From positions 107,464 to 171,463 of the forward strand of contig NZ_MQUS01000020.1 in NCBI RefSeq assembly GCF_001953885.1: 64,000 nt of DNA, read 5' to 3'. Made by a program: the position numbers and the translations under genes. The notes under the pieces were generated by a model. The model was given only the letters and a program-made list of their open reading frames with translations, was not told the origin of the DNA and made no database searches. Of the stretch, positions 25,799 through 34,924 are shown piece after piece. The number at the start of each line of letters is the position of its first letter. The stretch's first letter is position 1. This DNA comes from Streptomyces sp. IMTB 2501 (lineage in GTDB: Bacteria > Actinomycetota > Actinomycetes > Streptomycetales > Streptomycetaceae).

Positions 25799-27420
25799 GC
25801 CCCGCACCGCACACGCTGCTGGCCGCCGGCGAGGCGACCCAGCACCGGCCGCTGATCATCACCCTGTTCGCGGTGTTCGTCGCCGCGACCCTCGTCATCA
25901 CCGTCTGGGCGGGCCGCCAGACCAAGGACGCCGCCGACTTCTACGCCGGCGGGCGGCAGTTCACCGGTTTCCAGAACGGCCTCGCCGTCTCCGGCGACTA
26001 CATGTCCGCCGCGTCCTTCCTCGGCATCGCCGGCGCCATCGCACTCTTCGGCTACGACGGCTTCCTGTACTCCATCGGCTTCCTCGTCGCCTGGCTCGTC
26101 GCCCTGCTCCTGGTCGCCGAGCCGCTGCGCAACTCCGGCCGCTACACCATGGGCGACGTACTGGCGTACCGGATGCGCCAGCGCCCCGTCCGCACGGCGG
26201 CGGGCACATCCACCATCGTGGTCTCGATTTTCTACCTGCTGGCGCAGATGGCCGGCGCCGGCGTCCTCGTCTCGCTCCTGCTCGGCATCACCAGCGACGG
26301 CGGCAAGATCGGCATCGTCGCCCTGGTCGGCGTCCTGATGATCGTGTACGTCACCATCGGCGGCATGAAGGGCACCACGTGGGTCCAGATGGTCAAGGCG
26401 GTGCTGCTGATCCTGGGCGCCCTGCTGCTGACCTTCCTGGTCCTGCTGAAGTTCCACTTCAACATCTCCGACCTGCTCGGCAAGGCCGCCGACAACAGCG
26501 GCAAGGGTTCGGCCTTCCTGGAGCCCGGCCTGAAGTACGGCGCCACCGGCACCACCAAGCTGGACTTCATTTCGCTCGGCATCGCCCTGGTCCTCGGCAC
26601 CGCGGGTCTGCCGCACATCCTGATTCGCTTCTACACCGTGCCCACCGCGAAGGCCGCGCGTAAGTCGGTCATCTGGGCGATCGGCCTGATCGGCGCCTTC
26701 TACCTGATGACCCTCGCCCTCGGCTTCGGCGCGGCGGCCCTCATCAAGCCGGCCGAGATCATCGCCTCCAACAAGGCGGGCAACACGGCCGCACCGCTCC
26801 TCGCGCTGCACCTCGGCGGCGTCGACTCCAACTGGGGCGCCGTCCTGCTCGCCAGCGTCTCCGCGGTCGCCTTCGCCACGATCCTCGCGGTCGTCGCGGG
26901 CCTGACCCTGGCCTCGTCGTCCTCCTTCGCGCACGACATCTACGCCAACGTCATCAAGAAGGGGCAGGCCACAGAGAAGGAGGAGATCGGCGCGGCCCGC
27001 TGGGCGACCGTCGGCATCGGCGCGGTCTCGATCGTGCTCGGCGCCCTGGCCCGCGACCTGAACGTGGCCGGCCTGGTCGCCCTCGCCTTCGCGGTCGCCG
27101 CCTCCGCGAACCTGCCGACCATCCTCTACAGCCTGTTCTGGAAACGGTTCACCACCTCGGGCGCCCTGTGGTCGATCTACGGCGGCCTGGTCACCGCGGT
27201 CGGCCTGGTGCTGTTCTCACCGGTGGTCTCCGGCAGCCCGGCCTCGATGTTCCCCCACGTCGACTTCCACTGGTTCCCGCTGGAGAACCCCGGCGTCATC
27301 TCCATCCCCGTCGGCTTTCTGCTCGGCGCCGTGGGCAGCCTGCTGTCGAAGGAGGTCCCGGACACCGGCAAGTACGCCGAACTTGAGGTGCGGTCCCTGA
27401 CCGGCACCGGGGCACACTGA
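25795..27420 (+). CDS. actP: ActP-type cation/acetate symporter
   Basis: A 541-residue sodium:solute symporter with about 13 membrane segments. DAADFYAGGRQFTGFQNGLA and VSGDYMSAASFLGIAGAIAL are the SSSF family start, and TAGLPHILIRFYTVPTAKAA is conserved in acetate/pyruvate permeases. ATG 25795 overlaps the DUF485 stop (ATGA), so the two are coupled. Expected substrates are acetate, propionate or pyruvate. Confidence 0.9.
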   Translation: MSPAPHTLLAAGEATQHRPLIITLFAVFVAATLVITVWAGRQTKDAADFYAGGRQFTGFQNGLAVSGDYMSAASFLGIAGAIALFGYDGFLYSIGFLVAWLVALLLVAEPLRNSGRYTMGDVLAYRMRQRPVRTAAGTSTIVVSIFYLLAQMAGAGVLVSLLLGITSDGGKIGIVALVGVLMIVYVTIGGMKGTTWVQMVKAVLLILGALLLTFLVLLKFHFNISDLLGKAADNSGKGSAFLEPGLKYGATGTTKLDFISLGIALVLGTAGLPHILIRFYTVPTAKAARKSVIWAIGLIGAFYLMTLALGFGAAALIKPAEIIASNKAGNTAAPLLALHLGGVDSNWGAVLLASVSAVAFATILAVVAGLTLASSSSFAHDIYANVIKKGQATEKEEIGAARWATVGIGAVSIVLGALARDLNVAGLVALAFAVAASANLPTILYSLFWKRFTTSGALWSIYGGLVTAVGLVLFSPVVSGSPASMFPHVDFHWFPLENPGVISIPVGFLLGAVGSLLSKEVPDTGKYAELEVRSLTGTGAH

Positions 27421-27425
27421 CATTC

Positions 27426-27481
27426 GTACGACGGCCGCGTCGTCCGGGGCTGTAGGGTCCTACGACGCGGCCGTGTCGTAC
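27426..27481 (+). terminator. strong hairpin after the acetate permease
   Basis: GTACGACGGCCGCGTCGT pairs with ACGACGCGGCCGTGTCGTAC over about 18 bp with a 2-base bulge. It begins 6 bases past the stop. Confidence 0.85.
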
Positions 27482-27575
27482 CTCGTCTGATCGGGCCGCT
27501 GTCGATGTCAGTGGTGTCACGTAGGCTCGCCAGTGACGGGAAACAATGGTTCCGGTATCGAGGGAGGGGGCCCAC

Positions 27576-28565
27576 GTGCTCATCGACACCTACGGCCGAG
27601 TGGCCACCGACCTGAGGGTCTCGCTGACCGACCGCTGCAATCTGCGCTGCACGTACTGCATGCCCGAGGAGGGCCTGCAGTGGCTGGCCAAGCCCGACCT
27701 GCTCACGGACGACGAGATCGTCCGCCTCATCGACATCGCCGTACGCATGCTCGGCATCGAGGAGGTCCGCTTCACCGGGGGCGAGCCCCTGCTGCGCCCG
27801 GGCCTGGTCGGCATCGTGGAGCGCGTCGCGGCCCTCGCCCCGCGCCCCCAGATGTCCCTCACCACCAACGGCATCGGCCTGAAGCGCACCGCGACCGCCC
27901 TGAAGGCCGCCGGCCTGGACCGGGTCAACGTCTCGCTGGACACCCTCCGCCCCGAGGTCTTCAAGGCCCTGACCCGCCGCGACCGGCACAAGGACGTCAT
28001 CGATGGCCTGGAAGCCGCCCACGCGGCAGGCCTCACCCCCGTCAAGATCAACACGGTCCTGATGCCGGGCCTGAACGAGGACGAGGCCCCCGACCTGCTG
28101 TCCTGGGCCATGGAGCAGGGCTACGAACTGCGATTCATCGAGCAGATGCCCCTGGACGCCCAGCACGGCTGGAAGCGCGAGGGCATGGTCACCGCCGGAG
28201 ACATCCTCGCCTCTCTGCGCACCCGCTTCGACCTCACCCCCGAGGGCGCCGACGCACGCGGCTCGGCACCGGCGGAGCGCTGGCTGGTGAACGGCGGCCC
28301 GCACCGGGTCGGCGTCATCGCCTCGGTCACCCGCCCATTCTGCGCGGCCTGTGACCGCACCCGCCTCACGGCCGACGGCCAGATACGCACATGCCTGTTC
28401 GCGACAGAGGAAACCGACCTCCGCGCGGCCCTGCGCTCCGACGCCCCGGACGAGGAGATCGCCCGCATCTGGAAGCTCGCGATGTGGGGGAAGAAGGCGG
28501 GGGCGGGACTGGACGACCCGTCGTTCGTGCAGCCGGACCGGCCGATGTCGGCGATTGGCGGCTGA
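27576..28565 (+). CDS. moaA: GTP 3',8-cyclase MoaA
   Basis: A 329-residue radical-SAM enzyme that starts molybdenum-cofactor synthesis. The SAM-cluster cysteines are C21, C25 and C28 in DRCNLRCTYC; VRFTGGEPLLRPGL follows. The second cluster is CAACDRTRLTADGQIRTC (C-x2-C-x13-C). The protein ends in Gly-Gly, needed in MoaA to reach the active site. GTG 27576 has GGGAGGGGG upstream; an ATG at 27546 is possible but less likely. No other Moco genes are nearby. Confidence 0.96.
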   Translation: MLIDTYGRVATDLRVSLTDRCNLRCTYCMPEEGLQWLAKPDLLTDDEIVRLIDIAVRMLGIEEVRFTGGEPLLRPGLVGIVERVAALAPRPQMSLTTNGIGLKRTATALKAAGLDRVNVSLDTLRPEVFKALTRRDRHKDVIDGLEAAHAAGLTPVKINTVLMPGLNEDEAPDLLSWAMEQGYELRFIEQMPLDAQHGWKREGMVTAGDILASLRTRFDLTPEGADARGSAPAERWLVNGGPHRVGVIASVTRPFCAACDRTRLTADGQIRTCLFATEETDLRAALRSDAPDEEIARIWKLAMWGKKAGAGLDDPSFVQPDRPMSAIGG

Positions 28566-28574
28566 GCAGCCAAC

Positions 28575-28620
28575 TCAAGGGGCACGGGGAACTGCGCGCC
28601 CGGCCCACCACGGCCCGCAG
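28575..28620. repeat. dispersed gene-end repeat (GGGGAACTGCGCG type)
   Basis: AGGGGCACGGGGAACTGCGC and the following CGGCCCACCACGGC are a diverged copy of the unit at 30011-30064. It lies 10 bases after the moaA stop, between convergent genes. Confidence 0.6.
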
Positions 28621-28633
28621 TGAGGGAGAGACC

Positions 28634-28852
28634 TCAGCCGCCCCCTTCCTCCTCCCACTCCTTCAGCAACACGACGTCCTTGAGGAACCCCCGCACCCCG
28701 AGGAACTGCGAAAGATGCTCGCGGTGTTCCTCACAGGCGAGCCATGTCTTGCGCCGCTCCGGCGTATGGATCTTCGGGTTGTTCCACGCCAGGACCCATA
28801 CGGCAGCGGCACGGCAGCCCTTGGCGGAGCAGATCGGGGTCTCGTCACTCAC
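28634..28852 (-). CDS. small conserved actinobacterial protein with Cys/His pairs
   Basis: A 72-residue protein. ICSAKGCRAAAVWVLAWNNP and KTWLACEEHREHLSQFL contain two Cys pairs or Cys/His sites that could hold one zinc. The conserved Trp/Asn and the acidic tail WEEEGGG are typical of a small protein widespread in streptomycetes. It is sometimes mislabelled as acetone carboxylase; nothing here supports that. Function unknown. Confidence 0.8.
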   Translation of the reverse strand: MSDETPICSAKGCRAAAVWVLAWNNPKIHTPERRKTWLACEEHREHLSQFLGVRGFLKDVVLLKEWEEEGGG

Positions 28853-29068
28853 AGGTTCGTCTCGCAGAAAGAGGCCCGGACAAGGCGACGCCGAGCAGCC
28901 ACGGGGGGAGCTGCCCGGCGTCGGTCCGTCGCTCCGACGGGGGATGCGGAGCGCGTACGCAGTATGTCACGGGTACCCCGCCGCCCGGCACTGGAACTAC
29001 ACGATTGATCTGAGCTTTTCTTGAGCTTGACGGGAGGGCGCGTTCCGCTTCCGCCCCGCCCACAGCCG

Positions 29069-29461
29069 TCACGCGGGGTCGGATCGCTCACCACGTGCCC
29101 CCGTCGGATGAGCCGCCGCGTCCTCCGGAACGGATTCCGCCTGTGCCTCCTCCGCCCGCGGCGGTGTGATCATCGGCCGGGTCGGCGCGACGATGAACGT
29201 CGAGGGAAGCGACGGCGGCCGCTCCCGGCCCGCGTTCGCGATCACCACAGCGACATAGGGAAGCAGCGCACCGGCCACGAGGGCGACGAAGGCGACGTGC
29301 CGCTCGACGTTCCACAGCGCGACAGCGAGGATCACCGAAGCCGTGCGGATCGTCATCGAGATGACGTACCGTCGCTGCCGGCCCCGTACATCCTCCGCGA
29401 GTCCCGTCCGGGCTCCCGTGATCCGGAACACCTGGGCGCCGCCACCGTGCTGTTTCCGCAT
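29069..29461 (-). CDS. DUF3099 membrane protein
   Basis: A 130-residue protein. FRITGARTGLAEDVRGRQRR, then two membrane segments (YVISMTIRTASVILAVALW and VAFVALVAGALLPYVAVVIA) match DUF3099. A Pro/Glu/Ala-rich tail of about 50 residues is probably unstructured. ATG 29461 fits the family start; the frame continues upstream only as low-complexity sequence. Function unknown. Confidence 0.82.
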   Translation of the reverse strand: MRKQHGGGAQVFRITGARTGLAEDVRGRQRRYVISMTIRTASVILAVALWNVERHVAFVALVAGALLPYVAVVIANAGRERPPSLPSTFIVAPTRPMITPPRAEEAQAESVPEDAAAHPTGARGERSDPA

Positions 29462-29705
29462 CACATTCCACCATCCGCCCGCATCGGACTCTCCCCGGCC
29501 CGCACCGTCGTCCCACGGCCGGCGGGGAACCGGTCGGGACATCTCCCACGTTACGCCGCGTGTCCGCCGCCTACGAGACCGGGTCGCCCACTGCCTGCGG
29601 TAACGCCTTCGGCCCTGCCGCGCACGGAGACCCCGACATGCGCCGTACGGCCCACCGACCCACACTGGCCGTAATGCTCACGTCGAGCCGTACGAGGAGG
29701 CAGCC

Positions 29706-29993
29706 ATGGGCTGGTTGTGGGCGGTCATCGTGGGATTCGTACTGGGCGTCATCGCCAAGGCGGTCATCCCCGGCAAGCAGCACAGCCCGCTGTGGCTGAC
29801 CACCATCTGCGGCATGCTGGGCGCCATCGTCGGCAACGCGGTCGCCCGCGCCGTAGGAGTCGCGGCGACCCGCGGCATCGACTGGAGCCGGCACATCTTC
29901 CAGCTGGTGGCCGCGATCATCATCGTCGCGGCCGTGGACGCCCTGTACATGGCGACGCTGGGCAAGAGGAGACAACAGCGGGCCGGGGCTTGA
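29706..29993 (+). CDS. GlsB/YeaQ/YmgE family stress-response membrane protein
   Basis: A 95-residue protein with three membrane segments. MGWLWAVIVGFVLGVIAKAV with VIPGKQHSPLW, then CGMLGAIVGNAVARAVGV, is the transglycosylase-associated protein pattern: glycine-rich helices and the PGK loop. GAGGAGG lies 6 bases before ATG 29706. Members are induced by envelope or alkaline stress; the mechanism is unknown. Confidence 0.9.
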   Translation: MGWLWAVIVGFVLGVIAKAVIPGKQHSPLWLTTICGMLGAIVGNAVARAVGVAATRGIDWSRHIFQLVAAIIIVAAVDALYMATLGKRRQQRAGA

Positions 29994-30010
29994 AAACACG
30001 CTGGTGGGAG

Positions 30011-30064
30011 GCGCCCCAAAAGGGGCGCGGGGAACTGCGCGACCAGCCACGACGAAGCCGCAGT
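30011..30064. repeat. dispersed gene-end repeat (GGGGCGCGGGGAACTGCGCGAC type)
   Basis: GCGCCCCAAAAGGGGCGC forms a hairpin at 30011-30028, followed by GGGGAACTGCGCGACCAGCC and an ACGACGAAGCCGCAG tail. This is the best copy of the family in the window. It lies between convergent genes (GlsB-like and tyrS), where it probably works as a bidirectional terminator. Confidence 0.75.
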
Positions 30065-30092
30065 CGCCAGATCACCCACGCCCCTACGGTGC

Positions 30093-31361
30093 TCAGGCGC
30101 TCGTGACCTCCACCGCGGCAAGGTTCTTCTTCCCCCGCCGCAACACCAGCCACCGCCCGTCCAGCAGATCCTCGGAGGAGGGCAGCGCGTCCTCGGAGGC
30201 GACCTTCACGTTGTTCACGTAGGCCCCACCCTCCTTCACGGTCCGCCGCGCAGCCGACTTGCTGGCGACGAGCCCGACCTCGGCGAACAGATCGACCACC
30301 GGACCAAGCTCCGTGACCTGGATGTGCGGCACCTCGGACAGCGCCGCGGCCAGCGTCCGGCCGTCCAGCTCCGCCAGCTCACCCTGCCCGAAAAGGGCCT
30401 TCGACGCGGCGACCACCGCTGCCGTCTGGCCGGCGCCGTGCACCAGCGTCGTCAGCTCCTCGGCGAGCGCGCGCTGTGCCGCGCGGGCCTGCGGCCGCTC
30501 CTCGGTCTGCCGCTCCAGCTCCTCGATCTCCTCTCGGGACCGGAAGCTGAAGATGCGCAGGAACTTCGAGACGTCCCGGTCATCGGCGTTGACCCAGAAC
30601 TGGTAGAACGCGTACGGCGTGGTCATCTCGGGGTCGAGCCACACCGTGCCGGACTCGGTCTTGCCGAACTTGGTGCCGTCCGCCTTGGTGATCAGTGGGG
30701 TGCCGAGCGCGTGCACCACGGCGTCCGGCTCGACCCGGTGGATCAGGTCGGTGCCGGAGGTGAGGTTGCCCCACTGGTCGCTGCCACCGGTCTGCAGCGT
30801 GCAGCCGTACCGCCGGTACAGCTCCAGGAAGTCCATGCCCTGCAGGATCTGGTAGCTGAACTCGGTGTAGCTGATACCCGCGTCGGAGTTGAGCCGCCGG
30901 GAGACGGCCTCCTTGGCGATCATCTTGTTGACCCGGAAGTGCTTGCCGATGTCGCGCAGGAACTCGATGGCCGACAGGCCCTGGGTCCAGTCCAGGTTGT
31001 TGACCATGACCGCGGCGTTCGGGCCCTCGAAGTCCAGCAGCGGCTCGATCTGCGCGCGCAGCCGCTCCACCCACTGGGCGACGATCTCCGGCGCGTTCAG
31101 CGTGCGCTCGGCGGTGGGCTTCGGGTCACCGATCAGACCCGTGGCACCCCCGACCAGGCCCAGCGGGCGGTGGCCCGCCTGCTGGATGCGGCGCATCGTC
31201 AGGATCTGCACCAGGTTGCCGAGGTGCAGACTGGGCGCGGTCGGGTCGAAGCCGCAATAGAACGTGACGGGGCCGTCCGCGAACGCCTTGCGCAGTGCGT
31301 CCTCGTCCGTGGAGAGGGCGATGAGCCCCCGCCACTTCAGCTCGTCGACGATGTCCGTCAC
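30093..31361 (-). CDS. tyrS: tyrosyl-tRNA synthetase
   Basis: A 422-residue class I synthetase. FYCGFDPTAPSLHLGNLVQI has the HIGH-type motif (HLGN, 46-49); KFGKT at 231-235 is the KMSKS loop; QILQGMDFLELYRRYGCTLQ and GGSDQWGN line the tyrosine pocket. The C-terminal S4 RNA-binding domain spans about 355-415 (SKSAARRTVKEGGAYVNNVK). The GTG start has GAGGAG about 12 bases upstream. It is downstream of tldE on the same strand, with a TATAAC box in the 66-bp gap. Confidence 0.97.
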   Translation of the reverse strand: MTDIVDELKWRGLIALSTDEDALRKAFADGPVTFYCGFDPTAPSLHLGNLVQILTMRRIQQAGHRPLGLVGGATGLIGDPKPTAERTLNAPEIVAQWVERLRAQIEPLLDFEGPNAAVMVNNLDWTQGLSAIEFLRDIGKHFRVNKMIAKEAVSRRLNSDAGISYTEFSYQILQGMDFLELYRRYGCTLQTGGSDQWGNLTSGTDLIHRVEPDAVVHALGTPLITKADGTKFGKTESGTVWLDPEMTTPYAFYQFWVNADDRDVSKFLRIFSFRSREEIEELERQTEERPQARAAQRALAEELTTLVHGAGQTAAVVAASKALFGQGELAELDGRTLAAALSEVPHIQVTELGPVVDLFAEVGLVASKSAARRTVKEGGAYVNNVKVASEDALPSSEDLLDGRWLVLRRGKKNLAAVEVTSA

Positions 31362-31427
31362 GGTTCTCGTGTCTCCTCGGTGATCTTCGGGTGGCCGGGC
31401 GACACCCGACCACGAACGACTACGAGG

Positions 31428-32822
31428 TTATACGCCCTGACTGACAGAGCTCATGTTGAAATCCGGGATCCGCAGCGCGGGCATCTCGGCCCGGGTGAAC
31501 CAGTCGCTCCACTCGCGCGGCAGCGTCTTCTCCGTACGCCCCGCCTCCGCGGCCCGCCGCAGCAGGTCCACCGGCGACTCGTTGAACCGGAAGTTGTTCA
31601 CCTGCCCGGTCACCTCGCCGTTCTCCACGAGGTAGACGCCGTCCCGGGTCAGACCCGTGAGCAGCAGCGTCGCCGGGTCGACCTCGCGGATGTACCACAG
31701 GCAGGTCAGCAGCAGCCCGCGCTCCATGTCCGCGACCATGTCCGGCAGCGAGCGCTCGTTTCCGCCGTCCAGGATCAGGTTCCCGAGCGCCGGGGCCACC
31801 GGCAGCCCGGTCAGGGCGGCGCTGTGCCGGGTGGTCGTGAGGTTCTTGAGCACGCCTTCACCGATCCACTCGGTGGCGCGGGCCGGCAGACCGTTGTCGA
31901 ACACCGACTGGTCGCCGCCCGAGGAGTGGGCGACCACGAAGGGCGCGCACTCCAGGCCCGGCTCGTTCGGGTCGCTGCGCAGCGTCAGCGGCAGCCCGGA
32001 GAGCTTCTCGCCCACGCGCGTGCCGCCGCCCGGCCTGGAGAACACCGTCCGGCCCTCGGCCGCGTCCCGGCCCGACGCCGACCACAGCTGGTAGATCAGC
32101 AGGTCCGCCACGGCCGTGGGCGGCAGCAGCGTCTCGTAGCGGCCCGCCGGCAGCTCCACCCGCCGCTCGGCCCAGCCGAGCCGTACGGCCAGCTCGGCGT
32201 CGAGCGCGCCCGCGTCGATGTCCTTGAAGTCCCGCGTGGAGCGGCCGGCCCACGCCGAGCGCGTACGGTCGGGCGATTTGGCGTTGAGCTCCAGCGTGCC
32301 GGTGGGCTGGTCGTGCCGCAGGCGCAGCCCGGTGGACGTACCCAGGTACGTCGACACCATCTCGTGGTTGGCGAAGCCGTACAGCTCGCGGCCGCCCGCA
32401 CGCGCGCGTGCGAACGCCTCACCGAGCGCCGGCGCGAAGTCGGCGAACACGGCGGAGGAGGTCTCGGCCGGCGCGTCCGTGAAGTCCGCTGCCGGTGGCA
32501 CATCGCCGACCAGCGGCTGTGCGTCCTCGGCGGGCCCGGCCCCGCGCGCGGCGGTCTCGGCGGCCCGCACCAGCGGCTCCAGCTCCTGCGCGGTGACCGC
32601 CGAGCGGGACACGACACCGGAGGCGGTGCCCTCCTTGCCGTCCACGGTCGCGATCACGGTGAGCGTACGACCGCGCGTCACACCGTTCGTGGTGAGCGCG
32701 TTGCCCGCCCAGCGCAGGTTGGCGGTGGAGTGCTCGTCGGCGATGACGACACAGCCGTCGGCCCGGGACAGCGCCAGCGCCTGCTCGACGATCTCGTGCG
32801 GCTTGTGGGTACGCGCGCTCAT
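31428..32822 (-). CDS. tldE: TldE/PmbA-type metalloprotease subunit
   Basis: A 464-residue protein of the TldD/PmbA family. ADGCVVIADEHSTANLRWAG near the start, GLECAPFVVAHSSGGDQSVF and WYIREVDPATLLLTGLTRDG near the end are family blocks. No HExxxH is present, as expected for the TldE subunit that pairs with a catalytic TldD in a heterodimer degrading unfolded or modified peptides. ATG 32822 has AGGAGG upstream and overlaps the stop of the displaced tldD 3' end (ATGA). In the ancestor, tldD and tldE were therefore coupled; the element at 33069 has separated them by 5.6 kb. Confidence 0.93.
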   Translation of the reverse strand: MSARTHKPHEIVEQALALSRADGCVVIADEHSTANLRWAGNALTTNGVTRGRTLTVIATVDGKEGTASGVVSRSAVTAQELEPLVRAAETAARGAGPAEDAQPLVGDVPPAADFTDAPAETSSAVFADFAPALGEAFARARAGGRELYGFANHEMVSTYLGTSTGLRLRHDQPTGTLELNAKSPDRTRSAWAGRSTRDFKDIDAGALDAELAVRLGWAERRVELPAGRYETLLPPTAVADLLIYQLWSASGRDAAEGRTVFSRPGGGTRVGEKLSGLPLTLRSDPNEPGLECAPFVVAHSSGGDQSVFDNGLPARATEWIGEGVLKNLTTTRHSAALTGLPVAPALGNLILDGGNERSLPDMVADMERGLLLTCLWYIREVDPATLLLTGLTRDGVYLVENGEVTGQVNNFRFNESPVDLLRRAAEAGRTEKTLPREWSDWFTRAEMPALRIPDFNMSSVSQGV

Positions 32823-33085
32823 CGACCGGCCTCCTGGGTCGTGTTGAGGATGTTGACAGATCTGAAGACGGCGGACGGGCACCCGTGCGACACGGAGGCC
32901 ACCTGGCCGGGCTGGGCCTTGCCGCAGTTGAAGGCGCCGCCGAGGACGTACGTCTGCGGACCGCCGACAGCCGCCATGGAGCCCCAGAAGTCGGTCGTGT
33001 TCGCCTGGTAGGCGACGTCCTTCAGCTGTCCGGTGATCCGCCCGTTCTCGATCCTGAAGAAGCGCTGCCCCGTAAATTGGAAGTT
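32819..33085 (-). pseudogene. displaced original 3' end of tldD (88 codons)
   Basis: From the attachment core to the stop, this reads NFQFTGQRFFRIENGRITGQ onward, with GGPQTYVLGGAFNCGKAQPG and VSHGCPSAVFRSVNILNT. It aligns over its whole length with the end of the intact tldD at 38410-38679 but differs at many positions, with host-like GC-rich codons. It keeps the ATGA overlap with tldE, so it is the native end cut off by integration. An in-frame start at 33148 inside the element could still give a 109-residue chimeric peptide. Confidence 0.92.
33069..33085. repeat. attachment core, tldE side
   Basis: CCCGTAAATTGGAAGTT, identical to 38663-38679. On the minus strand it encodes the NFQFTG segment of TldD, so either copy keeps the reading frame. 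Confidence 0.9.
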
Positions 33086-33221
33086 CACAGCAGGGTCAGG
33101 GGGCATACCTCTCTGATCGGCGTTCGTGCAGGTCAGGCGGTCATTCACGGTCTGCCCTCAATCCCTGTTCATACGGGGTGAAACCGGACTGTACGGGGTC
33201 TGGTGATGACCTGGTGTCGAC

Positions 33222-33263
33222 CTCCGGGACCCGCCTCGGGGCTACCTGGGGCGGGTCCTGGAG
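33222..33263. terminator. hairpin near the left end of the element
   Basis: CTCCGGGACCCGCC pairs with GGCGGGTCCTGGAG with one bulge and a 14-base loop. It may isolate element transcription from tldE. No T-run, so the role is uncertain. Confidence 0.5.
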
Positions 33264-33424
33264 ACTGGCTCCAGATCGGATCAGAGACTACCCATCGGCG
33301 GTCCGGACTGGGATGCGAATATCGCCCTGACCTCAGACTCTCCAGCCACATGACAAGGCAGCCTGCGGGAGTGACGAGCGGTGAAGGCTGCCCGGACGGA
33401 CGGCGGGCGCCGTACGCTCGAATC

Positions 33425-34606
33425 ATGAGTGCCGACATTGGCAAGCGGCTTCAGGACGTACGCAAGCGACGCGGCATGACGCAGCGTCAGCTAGCGACCG
33501 AGTCCGGCGTGTCCCTGTCCTTGATCAGGAAGCTGGAGCAAGGGGAGCGGGCTGACACGCGCCTGGAGACTGCGCGTCGGCTGGCGAAGGTCCTCCGAGT
33601 GCCTACGACGAACCTCATTGCTGATCATGAGGACGATCCCGAGACGGCGCCTGGCGCTGATGATCGTTGGGAGGCTGTCCGGCGTGCGCTCGTGGCGCCG
33701 GTACGGGCGAACGGGACGGCGGAAGAGCCGACCGTGGGCGGTGTTCGGGACGCGCTGGAATCGGCCCTGCCGCTCTTCTCCGGTGATCGTTTCGCGGAGC
33801 TGAGTGTGATCCTTCCGCCCCTGCTGCGGGAAGCTGATCTGATCGCCGAAAGTGGCCCGGAGGGGCGCGCCGTACGCGTCCGGCTCTCACAGCTCACAGG
33901 CTGGCTGCTCACCCAGACTCGACAGTTCGAGGCGGCCGACATCGCTCTGTCCCGGTCGCTGGAGGAGTCGTCGGACCGGCTTCAGGCGGCGGCGACGGTG
34001 AGCACACAGTGCTGGCTCTTGCTGCGGCGCGGTCGGCTGGCTGAGGCGCGGGAGCTGGCGACGCGGTGGGCGGATGAGGTCGAGCCCCGTATTTCGCGGG
34101 CGACTCCGGCGGAGCTGAGCGCGTGGGGCTGGCTGCTGCTGCGGGCCTCCGCTGCTGCGATCCGGGACAACCGGCCTGGGGAGGCCGAAGACGCGTTGCG
34201 CTACGCCAACTCGGCGGCGGTCGCGATGGGGCGGGAGTTCGCTCCGCGCGACGACTTCTTGCAGGCGTTCGGGCCGGTCACGGTGGCTCTGAAGCGGGCC
34301 GAGAATGCCATGATCGTCGACAAGCCGGACTTGGTGCTCAAGCTCTCAAAGCGCATCCCGACCAGCGGTATGCGGCCCACGTCCAACAACCGCAACCGTC
34401 ACCTCCTGGACGTGGCAGAGGCACATGCTCGGTCGCGTGACTACGCGAAGACGGTTGAGGTCTTGCAAGGGATCCGCGCGGACGCTCCACAGTGGCTGCC
34501 CAACCAACGCTACGCGCGGGACATCTTCGGCCGAGTGATCGCGCGTCGGCGCACCCTCACGCAGGAGATGCGGGACCTGGCTGACGCGATCGGCGTACCG
34601 GTGTGA
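33425..34606 (+). CDS. XRE family regulator with TPR-like domain
   Basis: A 393-residue protein. Residues 5-65 are a Cro/C1-type helix-turn-helix (IGKRLQDVRKRRGMTQRQLA, then ESGVSLSLIRKLEQGERADT). The remaining 300 residues are helical repeats resembling TPRs (LTGWLLTQTRQFEAADIALS and similar), the layout of peptide- or signal-sensing regulators common in streptomycete mobile elements. TACGCT at 33413-33418 lies 6 bases before ATG 33425, so the mRNA is probably leaderless. It is the first gene of the element and may control it. Confidence 0.85.
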   Translation: MSADIGKRLQDVRKRRGMTQRQLATESGVSLSLIRKLEQGERADTRLETARRLAKVLRVPTTNLIADHEDDPETAPGADDRWEAVRRALVAPVRANGTAEEPTVGGVRDALESALPLFSGDRFAELSVILPPLLREADLIAESGPEGRAVRVRLSQLTGWLLTQTRQFEAADIALSRSLEESSDRLQAAATVSTQCWLLLRRGRLAEARELATRWADEVEPRISRATPAELSAWGWLLLRASAAAIRDNRPGEAEDALRYANSAAVAMGREFAPRDDFLQAFGPVTVALKRAENAMIVDKPDLVLKLSKRIPTSGMRPTSNNRNRHLLDVAEAHARSRDYAKTVEVLQGIRADAPQWLPNQRYARDIFGRVIARRRTLTQEMRDLADAIGVPV

Positions 34607-34647
34607 CTTGGTGTGGCACTTCAGGCTGGCCGCTCATCGAAGTGCCA

Positions 34648-34677
34648 TTGAGGTGTGTTCCTGCCGTTACATAGCGT
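34648..34677 (+). promoter_or_regulatory. promoter for the small element genes
   Basis: TTGAGG (34648-34653) and TAGCGT (34672-34677) with an 18-base spacer; ATG 34685 is 8 bases further, which fits a leaderless start. Confidence 0.5.
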
Positions 34678-34684
34678 CATATGC

Positions 34685-34924
34685 ATGGCGACCCAAGGTA
34701 GAGCAGCAGAGACAGCTGTCCGTGAGTGCATGACCACGGTCGATGCCGATGCGCGTCAGTGGGAGTACACGACCTATGCCCCCGGCGGTGAGACGTGCCC
34801 GGCGTGCGGGAAGCCGATCAAGGGCCTTGAGAGCTGTCGCCGGGGGATGCTGGCTCGCCGGGGCTCGTCTCCGATCGTGGCCTACTGGCACACGGCTTGC
34901 GCACCGAAGGAGGCGGGGCAGTGA
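34685..34924 (+). CDS. small element protein with CPxCG motif
   Basis: A 79-residue protein of unknown function. EYTTYAPGGETCPACGKPIK carries a single C-x2-C pair, with a further Cys at LESC and CA near the end, perhaps one zinc site. A leaderless start at 34685 fits the promoter just upstream; ATG 34730 is an alternative. Its stop overlaps the next GTG, so the two genes are probably coupled. It is a typical small cargo ORF of actinomycete integrative elements. Confidence 0.65.
   Translation: MATQGRAAETAVRECMTTVDADARQWEYTTYAPGGETCPACGKPIKGLESCRRGMLARRGSSPIVAYWHTACAPKEAGQ

Noticed and set aside
30324..33011. 895-codon plus-strand frame over tyrS and tldE
   Set aside because: Antisense shadow of two well-defined genes.
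33069..33085. tRNA gene as integration target
   Set aside because: The core lies in tldD codons and no tRNA structure is present at either end.
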